A stretch of 64,000 nt of DNA from Mesobacillus boroniphilus (GCF_018424685.1 NZ_QTKX01000001.1:2046001-2110000), one strand, 5' to 3'. Shown: positions 47,256 through 56,725, counted from the stretch's first letter. A program made the numbers and translations. The notes: generated by a model not told the origin, from the letters alone.

Positions 47256-48209
47256 TTACTTCTTCAAGCCATTTAGTGTATCGATAGATGCTTGTACGTC
47301 TTCATCAGATAATGGTGCGAAACCAGTTTCTTTTGCAACGTCCTGCGCATTGTTCATTGTGTAAATAGCATAATCAAGTACTTGTGGTTTTTCTTTTGCA
47401 TGATTCACGTTTAGATACGTGAACACCGGACGAGTGAATGGAGCATAGTCACCATCTTCTTTGATTGTGTCCAGAGACGGCTCTACAGGGCCATTGCCGA
47501 AATCCACTTTTACTGCAGAAAGCTTGTCTTGGTTGCTTTCATAGTAACCATAACCGAAGAAACCAATTGCGTTCTTATCTTTAGACACAAGGTCTACTAG
47601 AGTTGAGTAGTCTTGCTGCAGGTTAATATCTTCTGGAAGATCCTGTTCGTCAAGGATTTTTTCAAACATGAACTCGTATGTTCCGTGGTTTTCATTAGGT
47701 CCGTAAGTCTTGATTTCTTCATCCGGGAAATCAGCACGGACATCAGACCATTTTTTCTTTCCAGCGCTAGCAAGGAAAATATCTTTAACTTCTTGTTCAG
47801 TAAGCTCAGTAGCCCAGTCATTATCTTTATTGATGACGATTGTTATCCCATCAAGTGCAACTTTCATTTCTTGTACTTCAATACCCAGTTCTTCTGCTTC
47901 TGCTTTTTCCTCTTCCTTAATCTGGCGGGAAGCATTGTTATAGTCTGTTCCATCTTTAGCAAGGAATTTCTTGAAGCCGGCTGATGTTCCGGAGCGGCTT
48001 ACCTCGACAGAAACGTTTTCCTGTTCACCCATATAGTTTTCAGCCATACGTGCCATGAAAGGGTAAACTGTACCAGAACCGTCGATGACCACGCTGCCTT
48101 CTAGCTCTCCACCGTTTCCACCTTCGTTATCTCCACCACCGCAAGCTGCAGTGAATACCGTAACAGCTGCCAGCATTAAAAACAGGCTCATCTTTTTAAG
48201 ACTTTTCAT
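47256..48209 (-). CDS. pstS: Phosphate-binding lipoprotein PstS
   Basis: 317 residues. Signal peptide with lipobox TAAC (FTAACGGGD), then the phosphate-binding fold: DGSGTVYPFMARMAE, SRSGTSAGFKKF (phosphate loop), ASRQIKEEE. GGGGG before the ATG. Under PhoP control through the Pho box. Confidence 0.97.
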   Translation of the reverse strand: MKSLKKMSLFLMLAAVTVFTAACGGGDNEGGNGGELEGSVVIDGSGTVYPFMARMAENYMGEQENVSVEVSRSGTSAGFKKFLAKDGTDYNNASRQIKEEEKAEAEELGIEVQEMKVALDGITIVINKDNDWATELTEQEVKDIFLASAGKKKWSDVRADFPDEEIKTYGPNENHGTYEFMFEKILDEQDLPEDINLQQDYSTLVDLVSKDKNAIGFFGYGYYESNQDKLSAVKVDFGNGPVEPSLDTIKEDGDYAPFTRPVFTYLNVNHAKEKPQVLDYAIYTMNNAQDVAKETGFAPLSDEDVQASIDTLNGLKK

Positions 48210-48261
48210 TCTTTAATTCCCCCTACGAGATGTGGTTGTTGTTATGTCCTACAAGACCAAG

Positions 48262-48313
48262 AATACTGTTCTTCTTTTAAGACTGTTTTAACTGAATGTA
48301 AAGGTTTTGTAAA
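48262..48313 (-). promoter_or_regulatory. Pho box and promoter of the pst operon
   Basis: On the minus strand four hexamers are spaced exactly 11 bp apart: TTTACA (48313-48308), TTTACA (48302-48297), TTAAAA (48291-48286), TTAAAA (48280-48275). The consensus for PhoP is TT(A/T/C)ACA with 4-6 bp spacers. A TATTCT at 48267-48262 fits as -10. The region gives strong evidence for PhoP-dependent induction in phosphate limitation. Confidence 0.85.
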
Positions 48314-48394
48314 TTCGGTGATTCTTGTGTATTATTGTCGAAATTAAGGTATACAAATACTTTGTCAGGTTGGTGTTAGTTTACCCAGAACAAT

Positions 48395-48426
48395 AAAAAA
48401 ACTGCCTCTTATGAGACAGTTTTTTT
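48395..48426 (-). terminator. Terminator after pbpA
   Basis: A7-CTG ... CAG-T7 with imperfect inner stem, after the pbpA stop codon on the minus strand. Confidence 0.75.
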
Positions 48427-48430
48427 AACA

Positions 48431-50611
48431 TTATTGCTCGTTATCTTCTTCAATTTCTTCGAGAAGCTCAGTTCCTTCTTCTTTTTCTTCAATTTCCTGG
48501 ATTGGCTGTTCGGGATTCATGTTTCCTTCCAGACGTTTCTTTTTCAGTTCAAAATACGTATCAAGGACCCTCCGCCCGATGTCATTATTTGCATGGTGTC
48601 CCTGATTGCCTTCATAAGCCCATGGGACCATGACAGCCATAGCAATTTCGGGATTTTCATGTGGAGCATACGCAACCAGGCTCAAGTTCATCACTTCAGG
48701 TGGCATATCATAATTCTTTCTTTTAGGGCCATCATAGAAGGCTTGCGCAGTACCTGTTTTGCCGGCCGGTTTATAATCCGCTGTATAAAATGCTCCATAC
48801 GCGGTACCGCCCCTTTCCTGCATAACCCTTCTGAAACCTTCCTGTACTCTGTCAAACCAATCAGGTTTGGCATCAACTTTATTGAGGATGATTGGCTCCA
48901 TTTCATTCAGCACAGGACCTACCTCATTATTTTTCATGACAGGTTCACGTATTTCTTTTACAATCCTTGGCTGAAGACGGTTACCGCCATTCGCGATGGT
49001 AGAAACATATTGGGCCAGCTGCAGCGGGGTATACGTATCATATTGCCCGATTGCAAAGTCAAGTAACAGACCCGGTCTTGTTTCTGTCCCCTTGAAGCCA
49101 ACCATTTCATTCGGAAGGTCGATTCCTGTCCTCGTGCCAAGACCAAATTGGCTAAAATAATTTCTCATTGTATCAAATGCTTGTGGTTCAAGATACAATG
49201 GCTGATCATATTTGTAATTCCCTTTACCGATATTAATCGCAGTCCTGAACATGTATACGTTAGACGATACCTTCAGGGCATTCCGGTCATCAAGAGTACC
49301 TAATCCTGCCTTCCAGGATTTTTTCGGATTCGTGCCTTTTATCTTAATCGGCGTATCGTAAAACTGTGTACCCGGACTGATTGCCCCGGTGTTGAATCCT
49401 GTTAAAATTGTTGCTCCTTTAACAGCAGACCCTACATTATAAGAAGTAGTGAAGTTACCGCTCGCAAAATCCTGCATGACCGTTTTTCCAGTTTCTTCAT
49501 CATTAACGATCTGCTTTCCGGCTAGCGTCAACACTTCTCCGGTGTTAGGATCCATCAACACAACAAATGCCCTGTCCAGAAGTCCTGTTCTCGGCTGCTG
49601 CTTCGCGTTCGTCAATTCTTCTTCAATAATTTTCTCAACCGCGAGCTGCAGGTCCATGTCGATCGTCAGCACAAGGTCCTTGCCTCGCTGTCCTTCGGTA
49701 ATCACCTTTGTGTCCAGGACGTTTCCGCCCTTGTCTGTAATGTTTTTCACCTTTGCCTTCTGACCGTGCAGTACATCCTCATATTGCTGCTCGATATAGC
49801 TCAAGCCTACTCTGTCGTTCCGGCTGTACCCGCGAGCAAGATAATACTCAAGCTTTTCTCTTGGAAGTCCCTTCTCGGAATCACTTACTTTCCCTAAAAT
49901 CGACCTTAGTGTTTTATCATAGGCATATTGACGCTCCCAGTCGGTTGTTGTGTCGACACCAGGGAGCATTTCGAGGTTCTCACTGACAATAGCAAACTCT
50001 TCAGGTGTTACATCCTTTTTGACGATTTGAGGCGATAATGCATATCCGCTCATCATCTCACGTAAAATAGCGAGTATTTCAAGGTCGTCTTCCGTTAATT
50101 CTTTGAGCTCGTTTTCAGTGATACGTTCCAGCTGCAGATTATAAAGAGCTTTATCATCCAGCTTTTTTTCATCATACTGGTCCCATTCTTCTTCTTTGAT
50201 TTTCTCTCTTGCACGCTCTTCATTTGTTAAGATCCAATAATCCTTTTTGTCCCGTTCCCTGACTTTCTTTAAATCTTCTTCTGAATCCTTGGAGATCAGT
50301 TTTGCCAGTCTTTCTGCTACCATGAGCATTTCCTTCGTCTCAGTGCTCTGGCTCTTTGTATATGTTATAGCCTTACTGGGCGTATTATCGACGATTGTTT
50401 TCATGTTCCGGTCATACATTTTTCCTCTCGGTACAGGATTGTTCACGGTAACGTCTTCAGTTCTCTCGATCTCCCGTTTGAAATCCTCTCCGTAAACAAT
50501 TTGAACAATACCAAGTCTTAAAATAAGCATTGAAAATAAAACAAATACTGCAAAAAACAACATATTCAGCCTGAATGGCACATGCGTCTTCTTCTTTTTC
50601 TTCTTGTTCAA
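48431..50611 (-). CDS. pbpA: Class B penicillin-binding protein 2A
   Basis: 726 residues. One N-terminal membrane helix (RLNMLFFAVFVLFSMLIL), a dimerisation domain, and the transpeptidase domain with SAVK (GSAVKGAT), SSN (KVSSNVYMF) and KTG (GKTGTAQAF). It crosslinks lateral-wall peptidoglycan in rod growth. The C-terminus has a glutamate-rich tail (EEKEEGTELLEEIEED). The TTG at 50611 has GTGGGAGAGG upstream. Next to yqgE and sodA as in B. subtilis. Confidence 0.94.
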   Translation of the reverse strand: MNKKKKKKTHVPFRLNMLFFAVFVLFSMLILRLGIVQIVYGEDFKREIERTEDVTVNNPVPRGKMYDRNMKTIVDNTPSKAITYTKSQSTETKEMLMVAERLAKLISKDSEEDLKKVRERDKKDYWILTNEERAREKIKEEEWDQYDEKKLDDKALYNLQLERITENELKELTEDDLEILAILREMMSGYALSPQIVKKDVTPEEFAIVSENLEMLPGVDTTTDWERQYAYDKTLRSILGKVSDSEKGLPREKLEYYLARGYSRNDRVGLSYIEQQYEDVLHGQKAKVKNITDKGGNVLDTKVITEGQRGKDLVLTIDMDLQLAVEKIIEEELTNAKQQPRTGLLDRAFVVLMDPNTGEVLTLAGKQIVNDEETGKTVMQDFASGNFTTSYNVGSAVKGATILTGFNTGAISPGTQFYDTPIKIKGTNPKKSWKAGLGTLDDRNALKVSSNVYMFRTAINIGKGNYKYDQPLYLEPQAFDTMRNYFSQFGLGTRTGIDLPNEMVGFKGTETRPGLLLDFAIGQYDTYTPLQLAQYVSTIANGGNRLQPRIVKEIREPVMKNNEVGPVLNEMEPIILNKVDAKPDWFDRVQEGFRRVMQERGGTAYGAFYTADYKPAGKTGTAQAFYDGPKRKNYDMPPEVMNLSLVAYAPHENPEIAMAVMVPWAYEGNQGHHANNDIGRRVLDTYFELKKKRLEGNMNPEQPIQEIEEKEEGTELLEEIEEDNEQ

Positions 50612-50736
50612 GCCTCTCCCACCTCTTCAGTCTGTATGTCCTTGATTATGCACTATATTTTATTTTATCGAAAATGGCTGTCTTTTTCTATTAATAAACT
50701 ATGACAGAAATATTTTCCAAAAATTTTAGATTATAG

Positions 50737-50762
50737 AAAAAAGACCGGGAATCATCCCGATC
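50737..50762 (-). terminator. Terminator after yqgE
   Basis: GACCGGGA / TCCCGATC with one mismatch and T6 on the minus strand; overlaps the stop codon. Confidence 0.7.
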
Positions 50763-51981
50763 AAGCTGGAGCTTTCAGATGAATTTTCCTGATAAAAAAG
50801 TAAATCAATGTATGCCCGCTACCCAGGAGGACAAGGAGGACAGGTATTGCCCGTTCTTCATTGAACAAATGTATTGAAGCAAGGAATAATAATATTGAAG
50901 CAATACGGCCAAGATTCAAAAATAATTCGCGGACAACGATATATTCGATTCTCATTTCAGCAGCTTTCCATCCACGTCCAATCACGTCATAAGTCATTGA
51001 TGCATACGGAACGAGAAGCAATGGATAAGCGACTGCAATCAGAGCGGCATATAATAACAAACGGAAATAGCTGACCTGGAAAACAATCAGGAAAATGGCT
51101 ATAAAAAGAAGCATTCCGCCAACCAGAATCGCTTTCTTCCTATATTCCTTTTTCAGCATTCTTGAGACAAAATAATACGCAAGAAATGAAATCCCTGAAT
51201 TGATCAGCCCATAGGTGCCCAACGCCATTTCACTGTCTGTAGCAATAAATACAAACACCGAAACAATGAAAACAAATACCCCTTCTCTAAGACCTTGAAA
51301 AAAATGGGCATTTGTCACCATGCGCCAATTTTTATCATTCTTTCTTTCAGTAATAATCCTTCGAAACCAATACTTCCCATTTGCAGGCCTGCGTTTCAGG
51401 AAAAAACTTAACAATACAGCGATAGAAAACAGTCCCAACGAAAGCCCAAATACTACCGTATAGCCAGTCAATTTCTCAAGCCTGGAAATTATAAATCCTG
51501 CAGCTACAGGTCCAATCATTCCACCGACTGAACCAAGGATGCCAAGAAAGCCATTAAAGAAATCACGTGTTTCCGGTTCAGTGATTTCAAAGGTAAGGAC
51601 ATTGTAGGCAAGCCAATAAAAACCGTAGCCTATTCCTAAAAGCACTCCTAATAATAGTAAGAAATCAGAAGCTTTAGTGCCTACAAATAATACTGTTACA
51701 TAAAACAACGCCAGAAAGATTACACCGATTCTAAGTACAATGACCCTGTCTACCTTTTTTGCCCATCTCCCCGCGAGGATGAATGTAAGTGGCTGAGCAA
51801 CGACAATCGATAGATTATACATTGCGAGATCGGCGAGTTCTCCAGACTGCTTCCATAAATAGATGTTAACAAAGGTATTCGAAAGGGCAATGCTCAATGA
51901 GTACAATCCCCCAATAATCAATAGGAGCGCTAAATCCTTTGTCAATTCAATGTCTCCTAATAATTTGTTTACTTTGCTCAT
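50761..51981 (-). CDS. yqgE: Major facilitator superfamily transporter YqgE
   Basis: 406 residues with 12 predicted helices. The loop 2-3 motif is GRWAKKVDRVIVLR. Substrate unknown; sequence does not show a drug-efflux signature. AAGGGGAG before the ATG. Confidence 0.88.
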   Translation of the reverse strand: MSKVNKLLGDIELTKDLALLLIIGGLYSLSIALSNTFVNIYLWKQSGELADLAMYNLSIVVAQPLTFILAGRWAKKVDRVIVLRIGVIFLALFYVTVLFVGTKASDFLLLLGVLLGIGYGFYWLAYNVLTFEITEPETRDFFNGFLGILGSVGGMIGPVAAGFIISRLEKLTGYTVVFGLSLGLFSIAVLLSFFLKRRPANGKYWFRRIITERKNDKNWRMVTNAHFFQGLREGVFVFIVSVFVFIATDSEMALGTYGLINSGISFLAYYFVSRMLKKEYRKKAILVGGMLLFIAIFLIVFQVSYFRLLLYAALIAVAYPLLLVPYASMTYDVIGRGWKAAEMRIEYIVVRELFLNLGRIASILLFLASIHLFNEERAIPVLLVLLGSGHTLIYFFIRKIHLKAPA

Positions 51982-52074
51982 GATCGACTCCCCTTTTCTC
52001 TTGGGTAGTTTCTAACAAAGTAAAGGGGGTTATTCAGTTTTTCCCGAGGGGTTTTAAGGATCGAGCAGCCGAAA

Positions 52075-52108
52075 CAAAAAAGAGAGGCTGCAGTCAATTG
52101 CAGCCCCT
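52075..52108 (-). terminator. Terminator after sodA
   Basis: AGAGGCTGCA... TGCAGCCCCTC stem with a T run on the minus strand. Confidence 0.72.
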
Positions 52109-52126
52109 CATATTATCATTCAATTA

Positions 52127-52735
52127 TTATTTTGCAGAAGCGAAGCGCTTGCTAACTTCTTCCCAGTTAACAACGTTCCAGAATGCACCAATGTATTCTG
52201 GTCTTCTGTTTTGATAGTTCAGGTAGTATGCATGCTCCCAAACATCAAGTCCAAGAATTGGAGTCTTGCCTTCCATTAATGGAGAGTCCTGGTTTGGAGT
52301 GCTAGTAACTTCAAGCTCGCCATTGTTAACAACAAGCCAAGCCCAGCCTGAACCGAAACGAGTAGTCGCTGCCTTAGAGAACTCTTCCTTGAAGCCTTCG
52401 AAGCCGCCAAATTTAGAATTGATCGCTTCTGAAAGCTCACCAGTAGGCTCACCGCCGCCATTTGGAGAAATGACTTGCCAGAATAACGAGTGGTTGGCAT
52501 GTCCGCCGCCATTGTTGCGAACTGCAGTGCGTGCTGCTTCTGGAACTGCATCAAGGTTAGCAACAACTTCTTCAACAGTTTTAGAAAGAAGCTCTTCGTT
52601 TCCTTCCAAAGCATTGTTAAGGTTTGTTACATAAGTGTTGTGGTGCTTTGTGTGGTGAATATTCATTGTTTCTTTGTCGATGTGTGGCTCAAGTGCATCA
52701 TATGCATAAGGTAATTGTGGTAATTCAAATGCCAT
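52127..52735 (-). CDS. sodA: Manganese superoxide dismutase
   Basis: 202 residues, [17 protein letters not shown]. Metal ligands: H in [13 protein letters not shown] in [10 protein letters not shown] and H in [11 protein letters not shown]. The signature Gln/Gly pattern ([17 protein letters not shown]) fits Mn-type. The ATG at 52735 has AGGAGG upstream. A -35/-10-like pair (TTGTAA, 17 bp, TAATCT) lies upstream on the minus strand near 52830-52860. Confidence 0.97.
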   Translation of the reverse strand: MAFELPQLPYAYDALEPHIDKETMNIHHTKHHNTYVTNLNNALEGNEELLSKTVEEVVANLDAVPEAARTAVRNNGGGHANHSLFWQVISPNGGGEPTGELSEAINSKFGGFEGFKEEFSKAATTRFGSGWAWLVVNNGELEVTSTPNQDSPLMEGKTPILGLDVWEHAYYLNYQNRRPEYIGAFWNVVNWEEVSKRFASAK

Positions 52736-52881
52736 TTTTAACATCCTCCTATGTATCGTGTTTCACTCCCAGAACAAACCTTTCACATAATTCTGTAATT
52801 AGAATTGTTCTAAAAGTGGTTCTTTTATAGATTACCAAAGAACGGCAATCGTTACAAATAAAATGCTTTAATAAAAGCTCT
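52736..52881. other. sodA upstream region
   Basis: Holds the candidate sodA promoter. I see no clear PerR, Fur or SigB site. Confidence 0.4.
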
Positions 52882-53081
52882 TTTCGTTAGGCTCTTTTCT
52901 CACACTTTGTTGCTATTGATTAGAAAATAGTAGTGAATGAACTATTTTTCTTCCCAAAGTAGCCTCTTATTATGAGAAAAGAGCATGCAAACTTAGTACC
53001 GAACTACAAAACGGCGTTCTATAACGTTAAAATCGGCTTTAGGATTTTAACAACAATCTTTACGAAAACAGCCTTTCGTTA
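52882..53081. mobile_element. MITE copy 1, 184 bp with 8-bp target duplication
   Basis: Core 52890-53073, flanked by TTTCGTTA on both sides (52882-52889 and 53074-53081). Terminal inverted repeats: left GGCTCTTTTCTCACAC..., right reverse complement GGCTGTTTTCGTAAAG.... A subterminal inverted copy (TGAGAAAAGAGC, 52973-52984) gives it extra structure. No ORF. Almost identical to 54324-54507 and in the same orientation. The GGCT ends and 8-bp duplication recall ISL3-type elements (inference). Confidence 0.85.
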
Positions 53082-53546
53082 ACTATGTTGCATGTACAAC
53101 CAAATTTAAAACCGGCACCTGGTTTTTACGAGGTTAAATGCAATCCCTGTATAAGCGAAGAGCCCCGATGCCTTTTCAAAATGTGGATGCAAGGATTTGT
53201 TCGAAAAGCAACAATCAATGCTAAAAAAGTTTTAAGATAACGTGTTTAAACTCCCCTATTCTTCATAGTTTTATACATATTAATTTCATTGACAGTGTCT
53301 TCAATAAAAAAAGGACTCAACATTATCGTTGTCTCAGTCGATCCAAGTCAGGACAAGAAAAAAACAAATAAGGCTGCTTGATAAAGTTTCAGAAAATCGT
53401 CAATATTGCTCAAATGCTGTCCTGTCAACGATATAAGTCGCATCTACAATAGAAATATTCCAATTATTACCAATACACCATTGACACAGTAACAACAATT
53501 CTTTTAAATCAAAAGTATAGAAAGGCTTAATAAGGAGACGACCTTG
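53082..53546. other. Region upstream of fnr without a gene
   Basis: 465 bp with no supported gene. On the minus strand about 50 codons are open near 53410-53560 without a usable start; possibly a decayed gene. The fnr promoter must be in the last 100 bp. I could not assign it. Confidence 0.4.
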
Positions 53547-54239
53547 ATGGACAAAAATATATCATTATACAGCTTAATTTTGCAAAACTTCATTGATCGA
53601 GAAACAATTCAAAAAATCAAACCTGATACAATGCTTTTTCAGGAAGATGAAAATGTTCAGAATGTTTATGTCATCCTAAGTGGAAGTGCATCGGTTGGGC
53701 GTGTCCATATGAAAGGAAAGGAATTCATCTTAAAAATCTTGAATGGCGAAGAAATGATCATTGAATATGAACTGTTCAAGCACAATCCACGCTATCACTT
53801 TTCAGCCAAGACTCTTACAGAATGTGAAATCCTCATGATTAAAAGAGAGCAGTTCGAGGAATTCATTATGAATGATAAAACAGCAATGAACGCGATGGTC
53901 AACTGGCTCAGTACCAGATACCTCAAAGCACAGATGAAGTGCCAGGACCTGATTATGAACGGGAAGAAAGGCGGTTTGTACTCGATTTTGATCAGGCTGT
54001 CCAATAGCTATGGCGTGATGACAGATGAAGGTATCCTGATTGATTTGCCCCTCACCCACCAGGAGCTGGCCAATCTGACGTACGGTACGCGTGAAGTTAT
54101 CCAAAGAATGCTCAAGGAATTACGCGAGAAAGACGTCATCGCTTATGATCAGCTTAAATTTACTGTAAAGAACCTGGCTTATTTAAAGAGAGAAGTCGAT
54201 TGCCAGAATTGTTCATTTGAAATTTGTGGATTAAATTAA
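53547..54239 (+). CDS. fnr: Anaerobic regulator Fnr (Crp/Fnr family)
   Basis: 230 residues: a cyclic-nucleotide-type beta-roll (about 20-125), dimer helix, then HTH (LTHQELANLTYGTREVIQRML). The C-terminus is CQNCSFEICGLN, three cysteines spaced C-x2-C-x4-C, the same as the cluster cysteines of B. subtilis Fnr. So it should bind an oxygen-sensitive [4Fe-4S] cluster. The ATG at 53547 has AAGGAGA upstream. No nar or arf gene is close. It sits between two MITE copies. Confidence 0.88.
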   Translation: MDKNISLYSLILQNFIDRETIQKIKPDTMLFQEDENVQNVYVILSGSASVGRVHMKGKEFILKILNGEEMIIEYELFKHNPRYHFSAKTLTECEILMIKREQFEEFIMNDKTAMNAMVNWLSTRYLKAQMKCQDLIMNGKKGGLYSILIRLSNSYGVMTDEGILIDLPLTHQELANLTYGTREVIQRMLKELREKDVIAYDQLKFTVKNLAYLKREVDCQNCSFEICGLN

Positions 54240-54310
54240 AAGTTTCAGCGCCTTGTCCAGCCTCGACAGCGCTGAAGCTAGGCACTAATCTTAGAGCAAA
54301 AAGTTTATAC
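54240..54310. repeat. Short mosaic-repeat fragment after fnr
   Basis: Contains CAGCGCCTTGTCC... and GCGCTGAAGCTAGGCAC, and a tail shared with 37199-37245. Follows the fnr stop codon directly. Confidence 0.6.
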
Positions 54311-54315
54311 TTTCT

Positions 54316-54515
54316 TTAAAAAAGGCTCTTTTCTCAAACTTTGTTGCTATTGATTACAAAATAGGAGTGAATGAACTATTTTTCTTCCCAAAGTAGCCTC
54401 TTGTTATGAGAAAAGAGCATGCAAACTTAATACCGAACTACAAAATGGCGTTCTCTTACGTTAAAATCGGCTTTAGGATTTTAACAACAATCTTTACGAA
54501 AACAGCCTTAAAAAA
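54316..54515. mobile_element. MITE copy 2, 184 bp with 8-bp target duplication
   Basis: Core 54324-54507, flanked by TTAAAAAA on both sides (54316-54323 and 54508-54515). It has the same length, orientation and ends as copy 1, with about a dozen substitutions. Different target duplications show that the two copies inserted independently. Confidence 0.85.
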
Positions 54516-54518
54516 GAC

Positions 54519-54550
54519 AAAAAATCGTGCTGCTTCAGCACGATTTTTTA
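54519..54550 (-). terminator. Terminator after yqgC
   Basis: AAAATCGTGCTG / CAGCACGATTTT with T run on the minus strand, overlapping the stop codon. Confidence 0.82.
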
Positions 54551-55027
54551 TACTAGTATGAAGAAATAAACGAGCATGATGGTCATGATGATTCCTTTTG
54601 TCACTACACTGCTGACAAAACCGACCACAGAACCGAAGCCAACTTTAATCGCATCATTCAAATCCTTTTTATTAATCAGCAATTCAGCCAGTGCGGCTCC
54701 TAAAAATGGCCCAATCAGGATACCGACGACTGGAATTACAAAAGGTCCGATCAACAAACCGATTGTGCTTCCCCACATACCTGCCTTGCTCCCGCCATAT
54801 TTTTTGACACCAACGATGTTTGCAATATAATCAGCCCCAAACAGCAGGGCAACGAACAGCCCCTGAACAGACCAAAATAACCAGTTAAAAGGCTCGAATG
54901 AAAAAAACAAGCCGTAAAGGATAAAACCGCCTAACATTAAAAGTACTCCTGGCAAGATCGGAACAATTAAACTGGCAAAAGCTCCAACGAATAACACTCC
55001 AATGACAATCCAATAAACTGCTTCCAT
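54548..55027 (-). CDS. yqgC: DUF456 membrane protein YqgC
   Basis: 159 residues with four to five hydrophobic helices and glycine-rich turns (VPILPGVLLMLGGFILYG; GPFVIPVVGILIGPFLGAAL), typical of DUF456. Function unknown. Same neighbourhood as in B. subtilis (between sodA and yqgB). Confidence 0.88.
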   Translation of the reverse strand: MEAVYWIVIGVLFVGAFASLIVPILPGVLLMLGGFILYGLFFSFEPFNWLFWSVQGLFVALLFGADYIANIVGVKKYGGSKAGMWGSTIGLLIGPFVIPVVGILIGPFLGAALAELLINKKDLNDAIKVGFGSVVGFVSSVVTKGIIMTIMLVYFFILV

Positions 55028-55054
55028 TTAATCCATCCTTTTTATTGTTGTTAA

Positions 55055-55089
55055 AAAAAAATAAGCAAAGGTTTCCCTTTGCTTATTTT
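55055..55089 (-). terminator. Terminator after the Na/Pi cotransporter gene
   Basis: AAATAAGCAAAGG / CCTTTGCTTATTT, T run on the minus strand. Confidence 0.85.
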
Positions 55090-55093
55090 ACCA

Positions 55094-56725
55094 CTATTTA
55101 TGCTCTCCCAAAACGTACTCAGCGATGTTTACTGCGTGGTCGCCAATTCGCTCCAGGTTGCTGATGATATCAACGAAAACGATACCCGCCTGGCCAGTAC
55201 ACTGTCCTTCATTCATGCGAAGGATGTGCTGCTTTCTAAGCGTACGTTCCATGCTGTCAATCTCATCTTCTTTTGTGACAACCGCTCTGGCAGCATCAAG
55301 ATTCTTCTGATCCAATGCCTGAAGCGCCTCTTCAACAGTACTTACTGTCAGGTTGAACATGACTTCAAGATCTTCCATTGCCGTATCAGTAATTTTAACT
55401 TTATTTGCCTGCTGGTACTCGATCAGTTCCACAATATTCTCGAAGTGGTCACCGATTCTTTCAATATCCCGAACTGTATCGATCAGCATGCTGTGCTCTT
55501 CTGATTCATGTTCTGATAGAGAGCTTGTTGCCAGGTCTACTAGATAATCTGTGATTTTACGATCAAGATTATTGATTGCTTCCTCAAGCTGATATGCATT
55601 CGAGGAATGCTTAGTATTCTTTGTTTTCAAAAACTCATTCGTTTCTTCCAGGCCCTTTAATGCAAACTTACCCATTCGCAAGACTTCTTCCTTTGCCTGG
55701 CCAAGCGCGATTGAAGGTGATTGCTCGATGAAAACAGGGTCAAGATGTTGAGCCTTGTAATCAACGATAGAATCTTCACCTGGGATCAATTTAGTCACGA
55801 TCAATGCCAACATCGCAATGAAAGGCAACTGAATGAGAGTATTGGTAGTGTTAAATATTCCGTGAGCAAAAGCGATAGACATCTCAGGATTCAAGTTAAG
55901 ATTATCTCTTAAGAGTTCAATCAGTGCAGTGAACGGTCCCAGAATTATTAAAAATAGGGTAGTTCCTATTAGATTGAACAGTACATGTGTTGCAGCAGCT
56001 CTCTTAGCAGCAACCGAAGTACCAATAGCAGCCAAAACAGCTGTAATAGTTGTACCGATATTATCTCCAAACAGAATTGGCAATGCTCCGTCAAGATTAA
56101 TCATAGATTCAGCATGCAAGCTTTGCAGAATACCAATCGTAGCGCTTGAGCTTTGTACAATCACGGTAAATAAAGTACCGATTACTACTCCAAGAATTGG
56201 ATTTGAACTCATTTCCACTGTAAGATCATGGAATGCTTCAAGGCTTCTTAGTGGTTTCATGCCACCGCTCATTAGTTCAAGACCAAAGAACAATGCCCCG
56301 AAACCAAATACGATTTGTCCAAAATTATGAACTTTTTTGCTCTTGAAGAAAAATAACATAATGGATCCAACCGCTATAATCGGCAAAGCATACTCGCCGA
56401 TGTCGATACCAATGATAAAGGCGGTAACTGTTGTACCGATATTGGCACCCATTATGACCCCAATAGCCTGCCTTAGCGTCATAAATCCAGCACTTACAAG
56501 TCCCACTGTAATAACAGTTGTCCCACTACTTGTTTGTAAAAGGACTGTAACAAAAATACCTGCTAGTACACCCATTAGTGGATTAGTTGTAAAGCGGTCC
56601 AGAATATCGCGCAGTCGATCACCTGCTGACTTCTGCAAACCATCACCCATGAATTTAATGCCGTATAAAAAGATACCAAGTCCTCCAAAGAACTCAAACA
56701 GCATTTCTTGTAAATTCAATTCCAT
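55094..56725 (-). CDS. Na/Pi cotransporter family protein with PhoU domain
   Basis: 543 residues. Two inverted membrane repeats of the NptA/PF02690 type, each with the substrate motif (VLLQTSSGTTVITVG; VIVQSSSATIGIL), then a C-terminal PhoU-like helical domain (ERIGDHFENIVELI; ERIGDHAVNIAEYV). Sodium-driven phosphate uptake or a phosphate sensor. The ATG at 56725 was chosen; the ATG at 56758 has no ribosome binding site. A second phosphate system besides Pst. Confidence 0.88.
   Translation of the reverse strand: MELNLQEMLFEFFGGLGIFLYGIKFMGDGLQKSAGDRLRDILDRFTTNPLMGVLAGIFVTVLLQTSSGTTVITVGLVSAGFMTLRQAIGVIMGANIGTTVTAFIIGIDIGEYALPIIAVGSIMLFFFKSKKVHNFGQIVFGFGALFFGLELMSGGMKPLRSLEAFHDLTVEMSSNPILGVVIGTLFTVIVQSSSATIGILQSLHAESMINLDGALPILFGDNIGTTITAVLAAIGTSVAAKRAAATHVLFNLIGTTLFLIILGPFTALIELLRDNLNLNPEMSIAFAHGIFNTTNTLIQLPFIAMLALIVTKLIPGEDSIVDYKAQHLDPVFIEQSPSIALGQAKEEVLRMGKFALKGLEETNEFLKTKNTKHSSNAYQLEEAINNLDRKITDYLVDLATSSLSEHESEEHSMLIDTVRDIERIGDHFENIVELIEYQQANKVKITDTAMEDLEVMFNLTVSTVEEALQALDQKNLDAARAVVTKEDEIDSMERTLRKQHILRMNEGQCTGQAGIVFVDIISNLERIGDHAVNIAEYVLGEHK

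Noticed and set aside
53410..53560. About 50 open codons on the minus strand upstream of fnr, with a segment like IVDATYIVDRTAFEQY
   Set aside because: No usable start codon or ribosome binding site. Could be a decayed transposase or other gene, but too short to assign.
52882..54515. fnr as cargo of a composite transposon with MITE ends
   Set aside because: Each MITE has its own different 8-bp target duplication, so they are separate insertions and not the two ends of one unit.
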